From positions 1-64,000 of the forward strand of contig JBNMHA010000001.1 in the NCBI GenBank assembly GCA_050872545.1: a stretch of 64,000 bases of DNA, in the 5' to 3' direction. Source of the DNA: RGIG8597 sp050872545 (lineage in GTDB: Bacteria; Spirochaetota; GWE2-31-10). The notes beneath the pieces were generated by a model, which saw only the letters and a program-made list of their open reading frames with translations, ran no database searches and had not been told where the DNA came from. Position numbers and translations under genes: made by a program. Shown piece by piece: positions 34,291-44,383 of the stretch (positions are counted from its first letter, which is position 1; each line of letters opens with the position of its first letter).

Positions 34291-35616
34291 TTATTTTTTT
34301 ATAAGAACAGAAAAATCCTGTCCTTCCATTCTGATAAAAGCATCAGAAGCAACTACTTCTGAATCTCCAACAATTAGAATTCCATTAGGAACCAGATGTT
34401 CCGCCACATCTTTTATGAACTGAGCATATTCAGCTTCTTTCATAAACAGAGACAAATCACGTGCAACAATAATCTGGAACTTTCTGTCATCAGTAGACAA
34501 ATTTTTTGCATCATGGAATTCAAAATAGATCTGATCATTTATTTCTTTTTTTACTTTGTATTGATTTCCGCCGGCATCGATAAAGTTCTTATTGATTTCC
34601 ATCCAGCTAGGAATTTCACTGCTGTCAACTTCTATTCCTGATGCATTACTGATTGCCGCTAAATTGCTGTCCGTTGCAACCAACTGAACATTAGAAAAAG
34701 TATTCTGCAAAATAAAATACAGCGAAAATGTTTCATATCCGTTTCCGCAGCCAATATCCATTCCCTTTATTTCAGATGAAGCAATTTTTTTCAACAAAGG
34801 ACAAATTTCATTTTTAAAAGAATTATATTGCTTTTCATTCCAGAAACTTTCCGTATTTGCAGAATAGAATTCTTTAACTATTTTATCCGCATCATCTTTT
34901 GTCAGTTTAGGCATGTCTTTTACATTATTTTCTTTCACATAAACAGAGTAAAGTTCTCTGAATTTATTTTTATTTGCAGAATGAATATGTACACCGCCGA
35001 GTTCTTCGACTTGATTGGAAAAATATACAAAAACTTCTTCTGCCAAATCAGATTCCTGCGCCAATATTTCCTTTTTAGCTTTTTCTTTATCTCCAAAAAT
35101 AGCTTCTGTATCCAAAATAACGTACAATCTTTTTTCTATATCAATAATTCCGGAAATATATTCTTCGTTAATACTGCCTAACAATGAACTTGGCGGCTGT
35201 ATATTGCTCTTTTGAATAGGAAAAACTTGCATAATTTCTTCAACAATTACACCAATCAGTAAATTTCCTACTTTTAAAATAATAACAGATTCGCCTTCTT
35301 CGGGAACATCGTGCTCAACATTAAGATGAAATAATTTAGAAAGTTCTATAATCGGGATAATCTCTCCACGCAGGTTAAACACTCCACGTACAAAATCCAA
35401 AGCGTTCGGAATCGGAGTAAACTTCTTTTCACATAAAATTTCTTTAACCATCATAATGTCAATTCCGTAAAACTGATTGCCTATTCGGAAAGACACTATT
35501 TTGGAATCATACTCAATCATTTGTTTGTTATCTCGTTCCTGAATAGAAAGTGAACTATTAATTTTCTGCTGATTTTGCATTAAATACTTAAAATCCATAC
35601 CTTTAATTTCGCTCAT
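34291..35616 (-). CDS. CheW-CheR fusion: coupling domain plus chemotaxis methyltransferase
   Basis: 441 residues. Positions about 30-170 form a CheW domain (IVSFRIGNQFYGIDIMMVKEI, VRGVFNLRGEIIPIIEL). The C-terminal half is a CheR-type SAM-dependent methyltransferase with MDIGCGNGYETFS and the later IIVARDLSLFM stretch. This fusion is known in treponemes and would tether receptor methylation to the signalling array. Four bp after the cheA stop. Confidence 0.9.
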   Translation of the reverse strand: MSEIKGMDFKYLMQNQQKINSSLSIQERDNKQMIEYDSKIVSFRIGNQFYGIDIMMVKEILCEKKFTPIPNALDFVRGVFNLRGEIIPIIELSKLFHLNVEHDVPEEGESVIILKVGNLLIGVIVEEIMQVFPIQKSNIQPPSSLLGSINEEYISGIIDIEKRLYVILDTEAIFGDKEKAKKEILAQESDLAEEVFVYFSNQVEELGGVHIHSANKNKFRELYSVYVKENNVKDMPKLTKDDADKIVKEFYSANTESFWNEKQYNSFKNEICPLLKKIASSEIKGMDIGCGNGYETFSLYFILQNTFSNVQLVATDSNLAAISNASGIEVDSSEIPSWMEINKNFIDAGGNQYKVKKEINDQIYFEFHDAKNLSTDDRKFQIIVARDLSLFMKEAEYAQFIKDVAEHLVPNGILIVGDSEVVASDAFIRMEGQDFSVLIKK

Positions 35617-35619
35617 AGT

Positions 35620-38004
35620 TTAATCCTTTCTGTTATTCTTTCGATTTTGTTGATTTTCCTGTTCTTGTTTCATTCCTAACTCAATAATCTGAGACACATC
35701 AAGAATCAAACTAACGGTTCCGTCACCAAGAACAGTTGCACCTGCAATTCCCGGAGTTGTAGTATATTTGTCTTTCAGCGGTTTGATTACAATATCTTCT
35801 TCCCCAATTAAAGAATCAACAAGCAGTCCCATTTTCTTATCATTTATTCCGACAATTACAACAAAATAAGATTCCAGTTCTTCAGATTTCTTCAAGTTGA
35901 ACAAACGGCTCAACCTTAGCAATGAAAGAACTTCATTTCTTACATTAATAACTTCATAATTGTCGATTGACTTAATATCTTTCGGACTGATTCTGATACT
36001 TTCAATTACGGAAGATATTGGCAGTACATATATTTCAGATTGAACTCTTACCATCAAACCTTGAATAATCGCTAAAGTAAGTGGCAGTTTAATGATAAAA
36101 GTTGTTCCTTTGCCATGCACTGATGTAATACGAACAGTTCCGCTCATCTTTTCAATATTTTTCTTTACAACATCAAGCCCAACTCCACGACCGGAAACAG
36201 ACGTTATTTTTTCAGCCGTAGAAAATCCCGGTTCAAAAAGCAACGCAAACATGTCCTGTTCGCTCAACTGCTTATCAGGTGAAATAATTTTCTTTTCAAT
36301 TGCTTTTTTTCTGACTCCCTCAGCGTCAATTCCACGTCCATCATCTGAAATATAGATTGAAATTAAGTTTCCTTCATTAGCAGCTTTTAATTTTACTGTT
36401 CCCGGAACACTTTTTCCTGCGGCAATACGTTCTTCCGGTGTTTCCATACCGTGATCTACCGCATTTCTTATCATGTGAATTAACGGATCTGATAAATCAT
36501 CAAGCATAGCTTTATCAACTTCTGTTTCTTCACCTTCCATTACCAGATTTATTTCTTTATGCAAATCTCTCGACAAGTCTCTTACTAAACGAGGGAAACG
36601 GCTGAAAACCTGCTTAATTTGAATCATTCTTACGCGCATAACACCTTCACGCAAATCAGAAGATATTCTATCTAAGTTCTGAGATGTCGAACGGAATTTT
36701 TCTACTACATCTTTATAATCATTTAAAAATGAATCAAATTGTCCTGCAAATCCAGCAATATCTTTCTGATACTCGTTTTTCAGTCCATCTGCATTGTTGC
36801 CCGCAGAATTATGAGCCAGCAATCCAGCAAAATGTTTATTTTTATCCTTAAAAGAATTCATTAATGTAGAAAAGTTATCAATGCTTTCATAATACTTAAT
36901 AGCCAGCTGATTAAATGTCGCTTTATTAATAACTATTTCTGATACCAAATTAAGAAGTTCGTCGATTCGGGATGAATCTACACGAAGTACAGAAGATGTA
37001 AGATTTTTAGCGTCTTTTACAGCCGGAGTCGGAGCTTTCTTTTTTATTTCCTCTTGACTCTTCTTTACTTCTTTAGCTGCTTCCGCAACTTGAGGCGGCG
37101 GAGCTTTTTCGATATAAGCACTTAACGTTTCTTTTACGTCATTTTTCTTAGGTAAAGCAGTCGGTTTTGCTGCCGGTTCTTCTGATTCGGAATCAGAAGG
37201 CGTAAAAGGCACAACCGTAATTTTTTTAGTCATATCCGGCAAATCAATAACTTCTTGCAATTTTTCCTTAGATTCAGAAGAAGCAACAATATAAACTACT
37301 GTCTGGTAGAAATCATCAGAATATAAAGAATCAAAATCCGGCACTGTCTTCAAAACTGTACCAACATCACGCAACGATGTAAAAACCTGAATTCCCCCAA
37401 CAGTTCGCATTGGGTTATCTTCATTAAAGTCTACCGTTACCTGCCACATCGGTAAATGTTCTGTATTTGCCTGCTTGATTTCTATCAAATCATATTCGCC
37501 AAACTCGTAAATGCCGTCATTTTGAGCAGGCTCTTCTTTTTTTTCAGCAACCGGCTCTTTCTTTTTTTCCGGTTCAGCTTTTTTTGCCGGTTTTGAAGCA
37601 GAATCACCGCCGACAGAATGTTCAGCAATCTTTTTCAATTCATTCAATGTATCATCAATATTTTCAGAATAAACGTTTCCTTGAGCTCTTGCTGCAACCA
37701 TCTCTTTTATTATATCAAGTGCACGCAGCAGAATATCTACAATCTCGGATGAAACTTTTACCGCTCCGTTTCTGATTTCATCCATTGCATCTTCCATTGT
37801 ATGCGTAAAATGGCTTATTTCCAAAAACTGAACTGTCGCCGATCCACCTTTTAAAGTATGTGCCGCTCGGAACAAAGCATCAATCGCTTCTGTATCCGAT
37901 GTATTGCTTTCGAGAACAAGCAAACTTTGTTCTATTCCGTCAATTAAATCATACGCTTCTTCAAACCATTCTTTTAAAAGCTCTTCATCAATAAAATCAC
38001 TCAT
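35620..38004 (-). CDS. cheA: Chemotaxis histidine kinase
   Basis: 794 residues with the full order: HPt domain (His49 in RAAHTLKGGSA), a Lys/Pro/Glu-rich linker and a P2-like region, dimerisation domain (about 340-470), HATPase with DPLIHMIRNAVDHG (N box), ISDDGRGID and GRGVGLDVVKKN, and a C-terminal CheW-like domain. Autophosphorylates and passes phosphate to CheY. First gene of the minus operon cheA, cheW-cheR, cheX, cheY, lipoprotein, divergent from the XPB gene. Confidence 0.95.
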   Translation of the reverse strand: MSDFIDEELLKEWFEEAYDLIDGIEQSLLVLESNTSDTEAIDALFRAAHTLKGGSATVQFLEISHFTHTMEDAMDEIRNGAVKVSSEIVDILLRALDIIKEMVAARAQGNVYSENIDDTLNELKKIAEHSVGGDSASKPAKKAEPEKKKEPVAEKKEEPAQNDGIYEFGEYDLIEIKQANTEHLPMWQVTVDFNEDNPMRTVGGIQVFTSLRDVGTVLKTVPDFDSLYSDDFYQTVVYIVASSESKEKLQEVIDLPDMTKKITVVPFTPSDSESEEPAAKPTALPKKNDVKETLSAYIEKAPPPQVAEAAKEVKKSQEEIKKKAPTPAVKDAKNLTSSVLRVDSSRIDELLNLVSEIVINKATFNQLAIKYYESIDNFSTLMNSFKDKNKHFAGLLAHNSAGNNADGLKNEYQKDIAGFAGQFDSFLNDYKDVVEKFRSTSQNLDRISSDLREGVMRVRMIQIKQVFSRFPRLVRDLSRDLHKEINLVMEGEETEVDKAMLDDLSDPLIHMIRNAVDHGMETPEERIAAGKSVPGTVKLKAANEGNLISIYISDDGRGIDAEGVRKKAIEKKIISPDKQLSEQDMFALLFEPGFSTAEKITSVSGRGVGLDVVKKNIEKMSGTVRITSVHGKGTTFIIKLPLTLAIIQGLMVRVQSEIYVLPISSVIESIRISPKDIKSIDNYEVINVRNEVLSLLRLSRLFNLKKSEELESYFVVIVGINDKKMGLLVDSLIGEEDIVIKPLKDKYTTTPGIAGATVLGDGTVSLILDVSQIIELGMKQEQENQQNRKNNRKD

Positions 38005-38262
38005 AAAAACCCCTTACGAACACCGATGATACGAATAAATTAATATAATGTACTACATTTTTTTAGGAATGTAGCAAAATAATTGGTTTTCACAATAAAG
38101 ATTGCATTTTACTCTTTCCTTTTTAAAAAGTAAAGTTTTACTTAAAATCAAGTTTACTTGTAAAACATTCGGAAAACAGATATAATTACGAGTTATATAT
38201 TATAAATTACGCTAATCAGCACAACTCAAACAGTTGTCAATTCATAATTCCAGAGGAGGCGT
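38005..38262. promoter_or_regulatory. Divergent cheA/XPB intergenic region
   Basis: A 258-bp AT-rich gap. It holds a near-palindrome, AAGTAAAGTTTTACTT, at about 38139-38154 and a related GTTTACTTGTAAAAC just after, either of which could be a regulator site. A ribosome site, GAGGAGG, stands at 38253-38259, well placed for a start codon at 38263 or 38266 rather than at 38290. Confidence 0.35.
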
Positions 38263-38289
38263 ATTATAAATCCGTCTAACCCATTAATT

Positions 38290-39942
38290 GTGCAAAGCGA
38301 TAACTCACTGCTTCTTGAAGTTTATAACCCAAATTTTGAAATAGTACGAAACGAACTTTCAAAATTTGCTGAATTAGTAAAATCTCCGGAACATATTCAT
38401 ACATATTTAATAAGTTCTATAAGTATTTGGAACGCATCTGCCAGCGGTGTCGCATTGGAAGAAATCATTTCTACAATAGAAAACTACTCAAAGTTCGATG
38501 TTCCGCAAAACGTTATCGAAAACATAAAAACAATCTACCAGCGTTTTGGGAAAATAGAATTAATCAAAGGTCAAAGCGACGACGAACTGCTTCTTAACGT
38601 GAAAGAAAAAAATATTGAATTGGAAATTTTAGCCAATCCCAAATTAAAAAAATATTTGCAAATGAAAGATGAGTCGGGCAAATATAAAATCAGTCTTGAA
38701 GTGCGCGGTGATTTAAAAGTCGATTTCTTCAATTATAATCTTCCAATAAATGATATTGCCGGTTATACACCGGGCAAATTTCTTGATATAAATCTGCGAG
38801 AAACTACATTAGAAAACAAACCTTTTGCGCCAAGGGAATACCAAAAATTGGCTTCCGAATCTTTTTATCAAGCTGGAACAAATTTAGGAGGACACGGAAC
38901 TATCGTTCTGCCGTGCGGCTCGGGTAAAACAATAATCGGAATCGATATATTAGCCAAAGTAAAAATGTGTACTCTTATTTTAGCCACAAGCGTTGCGTCT
39001 GTTCACCAGTGGATCAGAGAAATTCTCGATAAAACAACAATTACACCGGATCAAATAGGCGAATACACCGGAGATAAAAAAGAAATTAAGCCAATTACGG
39101 TAACTACCTATCAAATGCTGATTTACAGGAAAAAACAGACAGATGAGTTTCCGCATTTCGGTATTTTCCAAGCGCAAGACTGGGGATTAATTATTTATGA
39201 TGAAGTTCATCTGCTGCCGGCTCCGGTATTTAAAGTTACATCCGGAATTCAAAGCAAACGCCGTTTAGGACTTACCGCAACTTTAGTTCGTGAAGACGGT
39301 CATGAAAAAGATGTATTCTGCTTAATAGGTCCAAAGCGTTTTGATACACCTTGGAAAGTTCTTGAAAAACAAGGGTGGATTTCCGAAGCATTGTGTCACG
39401 AAATAAAACTTCCTCTGCCTGAGGATGAAATGATTGACTATCTTACTGCCGACCAAAAGTCAAAATTTGCACAATCATCCCAAAATCCGTACAAAATTGA
39501 CGCTGTAAAAGATATTTTGCTGAAACATCAAAATCAGCAGGTTTTGATAATCGGTCAGTATATAGACCAATTAAAAACCATTGCAGAAGCACTAAATGTT
39601 CCGCTGATAACAGGGAAAACTCCAAATGCAGAACGTGAAGATTTATATGCAAAATTTCGTACAAAAGAAATTCGAATTTTGGTTGTAAGCAAAATTGCTA
39701 ATTTTTCAATAGATCTGCCGGATGCAAGCGTTTTGCTGCAAATCAGCGGAACATACGGCTCACGTCAAGAAGAAGCACAGCGGCTAGGCAGAATACTTCG
39801 CCCAAAAGAAGAAAACATATCGTACTTTTACACATTTACAACAAAAGATTCACTGGAAGAAGACTACGCGCACAAACGCCAGAGATTTCTTACAGAGCAG
39901 GGATATTCTTACCAAATTGATTATTGGGAACCAAGGAAGTAA
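38290..39942 (+). CDS. XPB/Ssl2-type SF2 DNA helicase
   Basis: A 3'-5' helicase of the bacterial XPB family. The 550 residues carry Walker A LPCGSGKT, DEVH, GLTATLVREDG (RED motif), SKIANFSIDLP and GSRQEEAQRLGRILRPK. The coordinates begin at GTG 38290, the first conventional start. That GTG has no ribosome site and would cut into the conserved N-terminus PLIVQSD known from other bacterial XPBs. The frame is open upstream, and GAGGAGG (38253-38259) fits ATT 38263 or ATA 38266, giving (M)-INPSNPLIVQSD. The true start is probably one of these. Confidence 0.9.
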   Translation: MQSDNSLLLEVYNPNFEIVRNELSKFAELVKSPEHIHTYLISSISIWNASASGVALEEIISTIENYSKFDVPQNVIENIKTIYQRFGKIELIKGQSDDELLLNVKEKNIELEILANPKLKKYLQMKDESGKYKISLEVRGDLKVDFFNYNLPINDIAGYTPGKFLDINLRETTLENKPFAPREYQKLASESFYQAGTNLGGHGTIVLPCGSGKTIIGIDILAKVKMCTLILATSVASVHQWIREILDKTTITPDQIGEYTGDKKEIKPITVTTYQMLIYRKKQTDEFPHFGIFQAQDWGLIIYDEVHLLPAPVFKVTSGIQSKRRLGLTATLVREDGHEKDVFCLIGPKRFDTPWKVLEKQGWISEALCHEIKLPLPEDEMIDYLTADQKSKFAQSSQNPYKIDAVKDILLKHQNQQVLIIGQYIDQLKTIAEALNVPLITGKTPNAEREDLYAKFRTKEIRILVVSKIANFSIDLPDASVLLQISGTYGSRQEEAQRLGRILRPKEENISYFYTFTTKDSLEEDYAHKRQRFLTEQGYSYQIDYWEPRK

Positions 39943-39946
39943 AAAC

Positions 39947-41422
39947 ATGCCTAACGAATACAAGCTAAATTCTTTGAAAGACGATGAAATTTTAAAATTA
40001 TACGAGCTTTTTTTCGGTCCGATTCTTAAACATCAGGAAACGGAATTTTATCTGGAAAGTTTAAAATCATTTTTGAACAAAGATTCTTCGATTGAAAAAA
40101 TTGTTAATAAACTGAACGCACTGGAAATAGAAATAATCAAATTGTTATCACAGTTGGAGCAAGTACCCTCTGCATTTCTGAACGAAAAATTAAGCATTAT
40201 CTTCGGAGAACATCCATCGCTTATCGGGAAAATGCTGCAAAACCTTGTTTCAAAAAATTATATCTTTACGCATGATGAAAAATATTTCTTTGTTCCGGAA
40301 CTGCTTTCCAAACATTACAAAAGAGAAGGAATAACAGCTGTAAAAGTTGATACAGCAGAACAAATTTACAACAGTGAAAAATTCAGCGACGTAATTAATG
40401 TCATTATTTATTTTCTTTCCAAAGGGTTAAAATTTTCAAAAAGCGGAGGATTATACAAAAAAGATTTTGAAATTCTTTCTACAATCTTTTGTACGTCTTC
40501 CGGCTATTTGCGAGACGAATACGATATTATCGGATATTTTTTTTCCACTTCATTTATATATGAAGATGAGCTTCAAACTGAAAAAATTCAAGACTTCTTC
40601 AAGTTGTCTCAATTGGAACGAATGCTTACATTGACAGAAAAAGTTTTCCCATACCTAAAACCTGTAATATCACAAGTTTATGCGGACAAAACAAGTTATA
40701 GAATAAACAAAAACGATTTAAAACTTCTGTTCAAAATATTGCTGCTTGCGTCAGTACTGAATCATGAACCTTACAGAGCCGATTTTGACAGCATTATTGA
40801 CTTTCTTACAAAAATCGGACTTTGCCGCACTGAAAACGACGACATTATTTTCGTATATTACGAATCATCAAATGTTCTTCCTATGGAACTCAAAATTACA
40901 AGCAATTTTGCCATATATACAAATTCCTGCAATACAGACAGTGATTATTACTTGTGCGCATTGTTCAGCGAATTTATTAAATACGACAAAATTACAGAAC
41001 TGGAAATCAATGACCGCTCTATCTGCCGGGCAATACAAAACGGCTATACATTTGAACAATTTGAAGATTTCATTCTGCAGCACAGCATTAATTTGGGCTC
41101 AAATGTAAGTACAACGATAAAAGAATGGTTCTCGCGTCATAATTCATTCTTTTACGTAGAAGGCACAGTTTTCTTTGCCGAATCGCTTGAAAAAGGCAAA
41201 ACTATAACACGCTTGATAGAAAGCGGAACAATAAAAGCATTTCCGGTAAAAAAAGATTCAGTGTTTTTGATTCCGGATGAAGAAAAAGAGCTGTTTTTCT
41301 CGTTTATGTCACGCTCCAATTTTACATTCTTTGAAAAAAAACCGCATAAAACTCCGGATAAGGAAATACAAACCGAAGAACCGATCGAATATAAGACTTT
41401 TCTTACTTTTAACAACAACTGA
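39947..41422 (+). CDS. XPB-associated protein of unknown function
   Basis: 491 residues from ATG 39947 (AGGA nine bases upstream); the longer frame begins inside the helicase gene. Predicted largely helical, with winged-helix-like spans (IVNKLNALEIEIIKLLSQLEQ; SLIGKMLQNLVSKNYIFTHDE). The C-terminal part (GKTITRLIESGTIKAFPVKKDSVFLIPDEE) resembles helicase-associated domains often found beside bacterial XPB. It starts four bases after the helicase stop, so the two are surely co-expressed; a DNA-binding partner is inferred. Confidence 0.65.
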   Translation: MPNEYKLNSLKDDEILKLYELFFGPILKHQETEFYLESLKSFLNKDSSIEKIVNKLNALEIEIIKLLSQLEQVPSAFLNEKLSIIFGEHPSLIGKMLQNLVSKNYIFTHDEKYFFVPELLSKHYKREGITAVKVDTAEQIYNSEKFSDVINVIIYFLSKGLKFSKSGGLYKKDFEILSTIFCTSSGYLRDEYDIIGYFFSTSFIYEDELQTEKIQDFFKLSQLERMLTLTEKVFPYLKPVISQVYADKTSYRINKNDLKLLFKILLLASVLNHEPYRADFDSIIDFLTKIGLCRTENDDIIFVYYESSNVLPMELKITSNFAIYTNSCNTDSDYYLCALFSEFIKYDKITELEINDRSICRAIQNGYTFEQFEDFILQHSINLGSNVSTTIKEWFSRHNSFFYVEGTVFFAESLEKGKTITRLIESGTIKAFPVKKDSVFLIPDEEKELFFSFMSRSNFTFFEKKPHKTPDKEIQTEEPIEYKTFLTFNNN

Positions 41423-41473
41423 AAGAAAAAAATAATATAATTTCGTAATCATAATTTTATTTAGGAGGAATCT

Positions 41474-42799
41474 ATGGCTATAAAAAATTTCGTTTTAGAT
41501 ACAAACGTTATTCTCCATGATGCAAACTGCATAATGAATTTTGCAGAAAACAACATCATCATTCCTATGGCGGTACTTGAAGAAGTCGATAAATTCAAAA
41601 AAGGCGATGAACAAAAAAACTTTCAAGCACGCTATTTCATCAGAAAACTGGATTCAATTTATACCGATTCAATTGATTTCAAAACCGGAGCAAAACTCGG
41701 TGAAGGCAAAGGAACACTGCGTATAATTGCAGGTGACGACAATTCTCCGGAAGTAAAAAAATTATTTATGGCTGATTTTGCCGACCACAGGATTTTAACG
41801 GTTGCCTACAATATGAAGTACCGTGATAATCTTGAAAATGTAGTCCTTGTCACAAAAGACATAAATCTGCGAATGAAAGCCAAAGCTCTTAATATAAAAG
41901 CAGAAGACTACACAAGCGGCACTGTAAGAGATGTCGACACGCTTTATACTGGAAAATGTGAAATTGAAGATAATTCCGGAGAAATCAGCAACAAAATTTT
42001 TGACAGCGGCATAAATATAAAAGAATTTGAGAAAATAACCGGCAAAAATCTTACCTTTAACCAATATGTCATTATTAAAAGTAACAACAATTCGATTCTT
42101 GCACGATATGACGCAGCTTCCGGCAAAGTTCGCCCTGTAGAAACAAAAAGTGCCTACGGAATTCGTCCGCGAAATGCAGAACAAACATTTGCAATGGATG
42201 CGCTGCTTGATGACAATATCCCGATTGTAACAATTTCCGGCAAAGCAGGAACAGGAAAAACTCTTCTTGCGCTGGCGTGCGGACTGGAACGACGTTCCGG
42301 CTACAAGCAAATATTTGTTTCGCGTCCTATTATTCCGTTAAGCAATAAGGAAATCGGATTTTTGCCGGGCGATATAAAATCTAAGCTCAATCCATACATG
42401 CAGCCACTGTGGGATAACCTTAAAGTTATAAAAAATCAGTATTCCGAAAAAGCAAAGGAATCACAAAAAATAGAAGATTTAACCGAAACAGGAAAACTTC
42501 TTATTGAACCGCTTGCATACATTCGCGGTCGTTCATTAAACAAAATTTACTTCATTGTAGATGAAGCGCAAAACCTTACACCGCATGAAGTAAAAACTAT
42601 AATCACACGTGTTGGCGAGGGAACTAAAATTATATTTACCGGCGACCCACACCAGATTGACACGCCGTATTTAGATATTCACTCCAACGGGCTTACATAT
42701 TTAATTTCACGTTTTACCGGACAAAAATTATTTGCTCATTTAACACTTGAAAAAGGCGAACGTTCGGCACTTGCGGAACTGGCAAGCGACCTTCTGTAA
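41474..42799 (+). CDS. PIN-PhoH fusion ATPase (YlaK-type)
   Basis: 441 residues. An N-terminal PIN domain (FVLDTNVILHDA, the acidic DTN active site, with DHRILTVAYN and VTKDINLRMKA) is joined to a PhoH-type ATPase with Walker A SGKAGTGKT, SRPIIPLSNKEIGFLPGD, Walker B YFIVDEAQN and FTGDPHQID. Known family members pair an RNase fold with a helicase-like motor and are tied to RNA turnover. AGGAGGAA lies eight bases before ATG. Ends directly against the flippase gene. Confidence 0.9.
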   Translation: MAIKNFVLDTNVILHDANCIMNFAENNIIIPMAVLEEVDKFKKGDEQKNFQARYFIRKLDSIYTDSIDFKTGAKLGEGKGTLRIIAGDDNSPEVKKLFMADFADHRILTVAYNMKYRDNLENVVLVTKDINLRMKAKALNIKAEDYTSGTVRDVDTLYTGKCEIEDNSGEISNKIFDSGINIKEFEKITGKNLTFNQYVIIKSNNNSILARYDAASGKVRPVETKSAYGIRPRNAEQTFAMDALLDDNIPIVTISGKAGTGKTLLALACGLERRSGYKQIFVSRPIIPLSNKEIGFLPGDIKSKLNPYMQPLWDNLKVIKNQYSEKAKESQKIEDLTETGKLLIEPLAYIRGRSLNKIYFIVDEAQNLTPHEVKTIITRVGEGTKIIFTGDPHQIDTPYLDIHSNGLTYLISRFTGQKLFAHLTLEKGERSALAELASDLL

Positions 42800-44326
42800 A
42801 TGCAGCCCGAAAACAAAAGAATTGCCCGAAATACTTTAATGCTTTATTTCCGGCAAATACTCATTCTGCTCACAAGCTTGTATACAGTGCGCATTGTACT
42901 ACAGGCTCTGGGAGCAGAAGATTACGGAATTTACAATGTTGTTGCCGGAACTGTTACCATGTTCGGCTTTTTAAGCAGCAGCATGGCTACAGCGTCGCAG
43001 CGTTTTTTCAGTTTTGAAATGGGACAAGGAAATGCGGAAAAGTTGCAAAGAATCTTCAGTCTGATGTTTATAATATACGTCATTCTGGCAATCTTTATAT
43101 TTGCAGCTGCCGAGACTGTCGGACTGTGGTTCCTGAAAAACAAGCTTGTGATTCCCGAAGAACGCTTAAAAGCCGCATTTTGGATTTACCAATTTACAAT
43201 CCTTTCATTCATAATCACGATATTAACAACGCCTTATATGGCTGCAATAATCGCTCATGAGAACATGAAAATTTATGCTTATGCCGGTATCGCAGAAGCA
43301 GCTCTGAAATTTGCAGTCGCTCTATCTTTAAAATTTCTGCCTTTTGATAAATTAACAATTTACGGTTTTCTGCTAATGCTTGTAACTTCAATAAACACCG
43401 CAGTCTACAGATTTTACTGTGCCGCACACTATCCGGAATGCCGACTAATTTTTGTTTGGGATAAAGAAAAGGTTAAAGAAATTATTTCATACAGCAGCTG
43501 GAATCTTTTCGGCTCAAGCGTCGGCATTATCAAAAATCAAGTTCTCAATATTTTACTAAACGTATTTTTCAACCCGATTGTAAACGCGGCACGCAGCATA
43601 TCAATACAAGTAAATAATGCAGTAAACAGTTTTGCCAACAACTTCACCACGGCAATGCGTCCGCAAATTATAAAACAATACGCCGCCGGAAATTACGAAA
43701 ATGCTGCCGGATTGGTTTTCAGCGGCTGCAAATACACTTTTTTTCTGATGTTCATTTTTTCAATGCCGCTTATCTTGGAAATGGACTACGTGCTGAAAAT
43801 CTGGCTTTCAAATCCGCCGAAATTAGCCGCAATTTTCACTCGACTGGCATTAATCGACGCAGTAATAACATCAATCAGCTACCAAATAATGACGCTAGCT
43901 CAAGCTACCGGAAAAATAAAATTGTATCAAAGTTTAGTCGGCGGCATTCTTCTGCTGAACCTGCCGATAAGCTACGTCGTTTTAAAACAGGGTGCTCCGG
44001 CGTATTCCGTAATGATTGTCACTATTATTATTTCATGTCTCGCAACAATCGCTCGACTGCTGATTCTCAAGCGTTTAGTGCCTTTTTCATTAACAAAATT
44101 TTTCACTAAATCTATGCTGCCGATGTTCAGTGCAGCTTCGGCAGCCTGCATATTCCCGACAATCATACATTTCACAATGGCTGAAAATTTTGTGCGCTTC
44201 TGCACTGTTGTACTTATCGCTGTTTTTACGACCGTTTTCTGCATTTTTGCGGTCGGACTTTCCCACAGTGAACGAATCGGCATTTTAGAGTTTATAAAAA
44301 AGAAAATTTCACACGGCAGCAAATAA
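42800..44326 (+). CDS. Polysaccharide flippase (Wzx/MATE-like)
   Basis: 508 residues with about 12-14 membrane segments and the opening LMLYFRQILILLTSLYTVRIVLQALGAEDYGIYNVVAG, characteristic of O-antigen/teichuronic acid exporters of the MOP superfamily. Moves lipid-linked sugars across the inner membrane. The ATG touches the phoH stop (TAAATG), so it shares that transcript. No glycosyltransferase gene is adjacent; the next genes add FrhB-like and pyruvyl transferase functions. Confidence 0.85.
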   Translation: MQPENKRIARNTLMLYFRQILILLTSLYTVRIVLQALGAEDYGIYNVVAGTVTMFGFLSSSMATASQRFFSFEMGQGNAEKLQRIFSLMFIIYVILAIFIFAAAETVGLWFLKNKLVIPEERLKAAFWIYQFTILSFIITILTTPYMAAIIAHENMKIYAYAGIAEAALKFAVALSLKFLPFDKLTIYGFLLMLVTSINTAVYRFYCAAHYPECRLIFVWDKEKVKEIISYSSWNLFGSSVGIIKNQVLNILLNVFFNPIVNAARSISIQVNNAVNSFANNFTTAMRPQIIKQYAAGNYENAAGLVFSGCKYTFFLMFIFSMPLILEMDYVLKIWLSNPPKLAAIFTRLALIDAVITSISYQIMTLAQATGKIKLYQSLVGGILLLNLPISYVVLKQGAPAYSVMIVTIIISCLATIARLLILKRLVPFSLTKFFTKSMLPMFSAASAACIFPTIIHFTMAENFVRFCTVVLIAVFTTVFCIFAVGLSHSERIGILEFIKKKISHGSK

Positions 44327-44383
44327 GCGTATCTGGAAAAAAATACGGCCTTGTGATACAACACCGGGAAAAGAGGTTTACAG

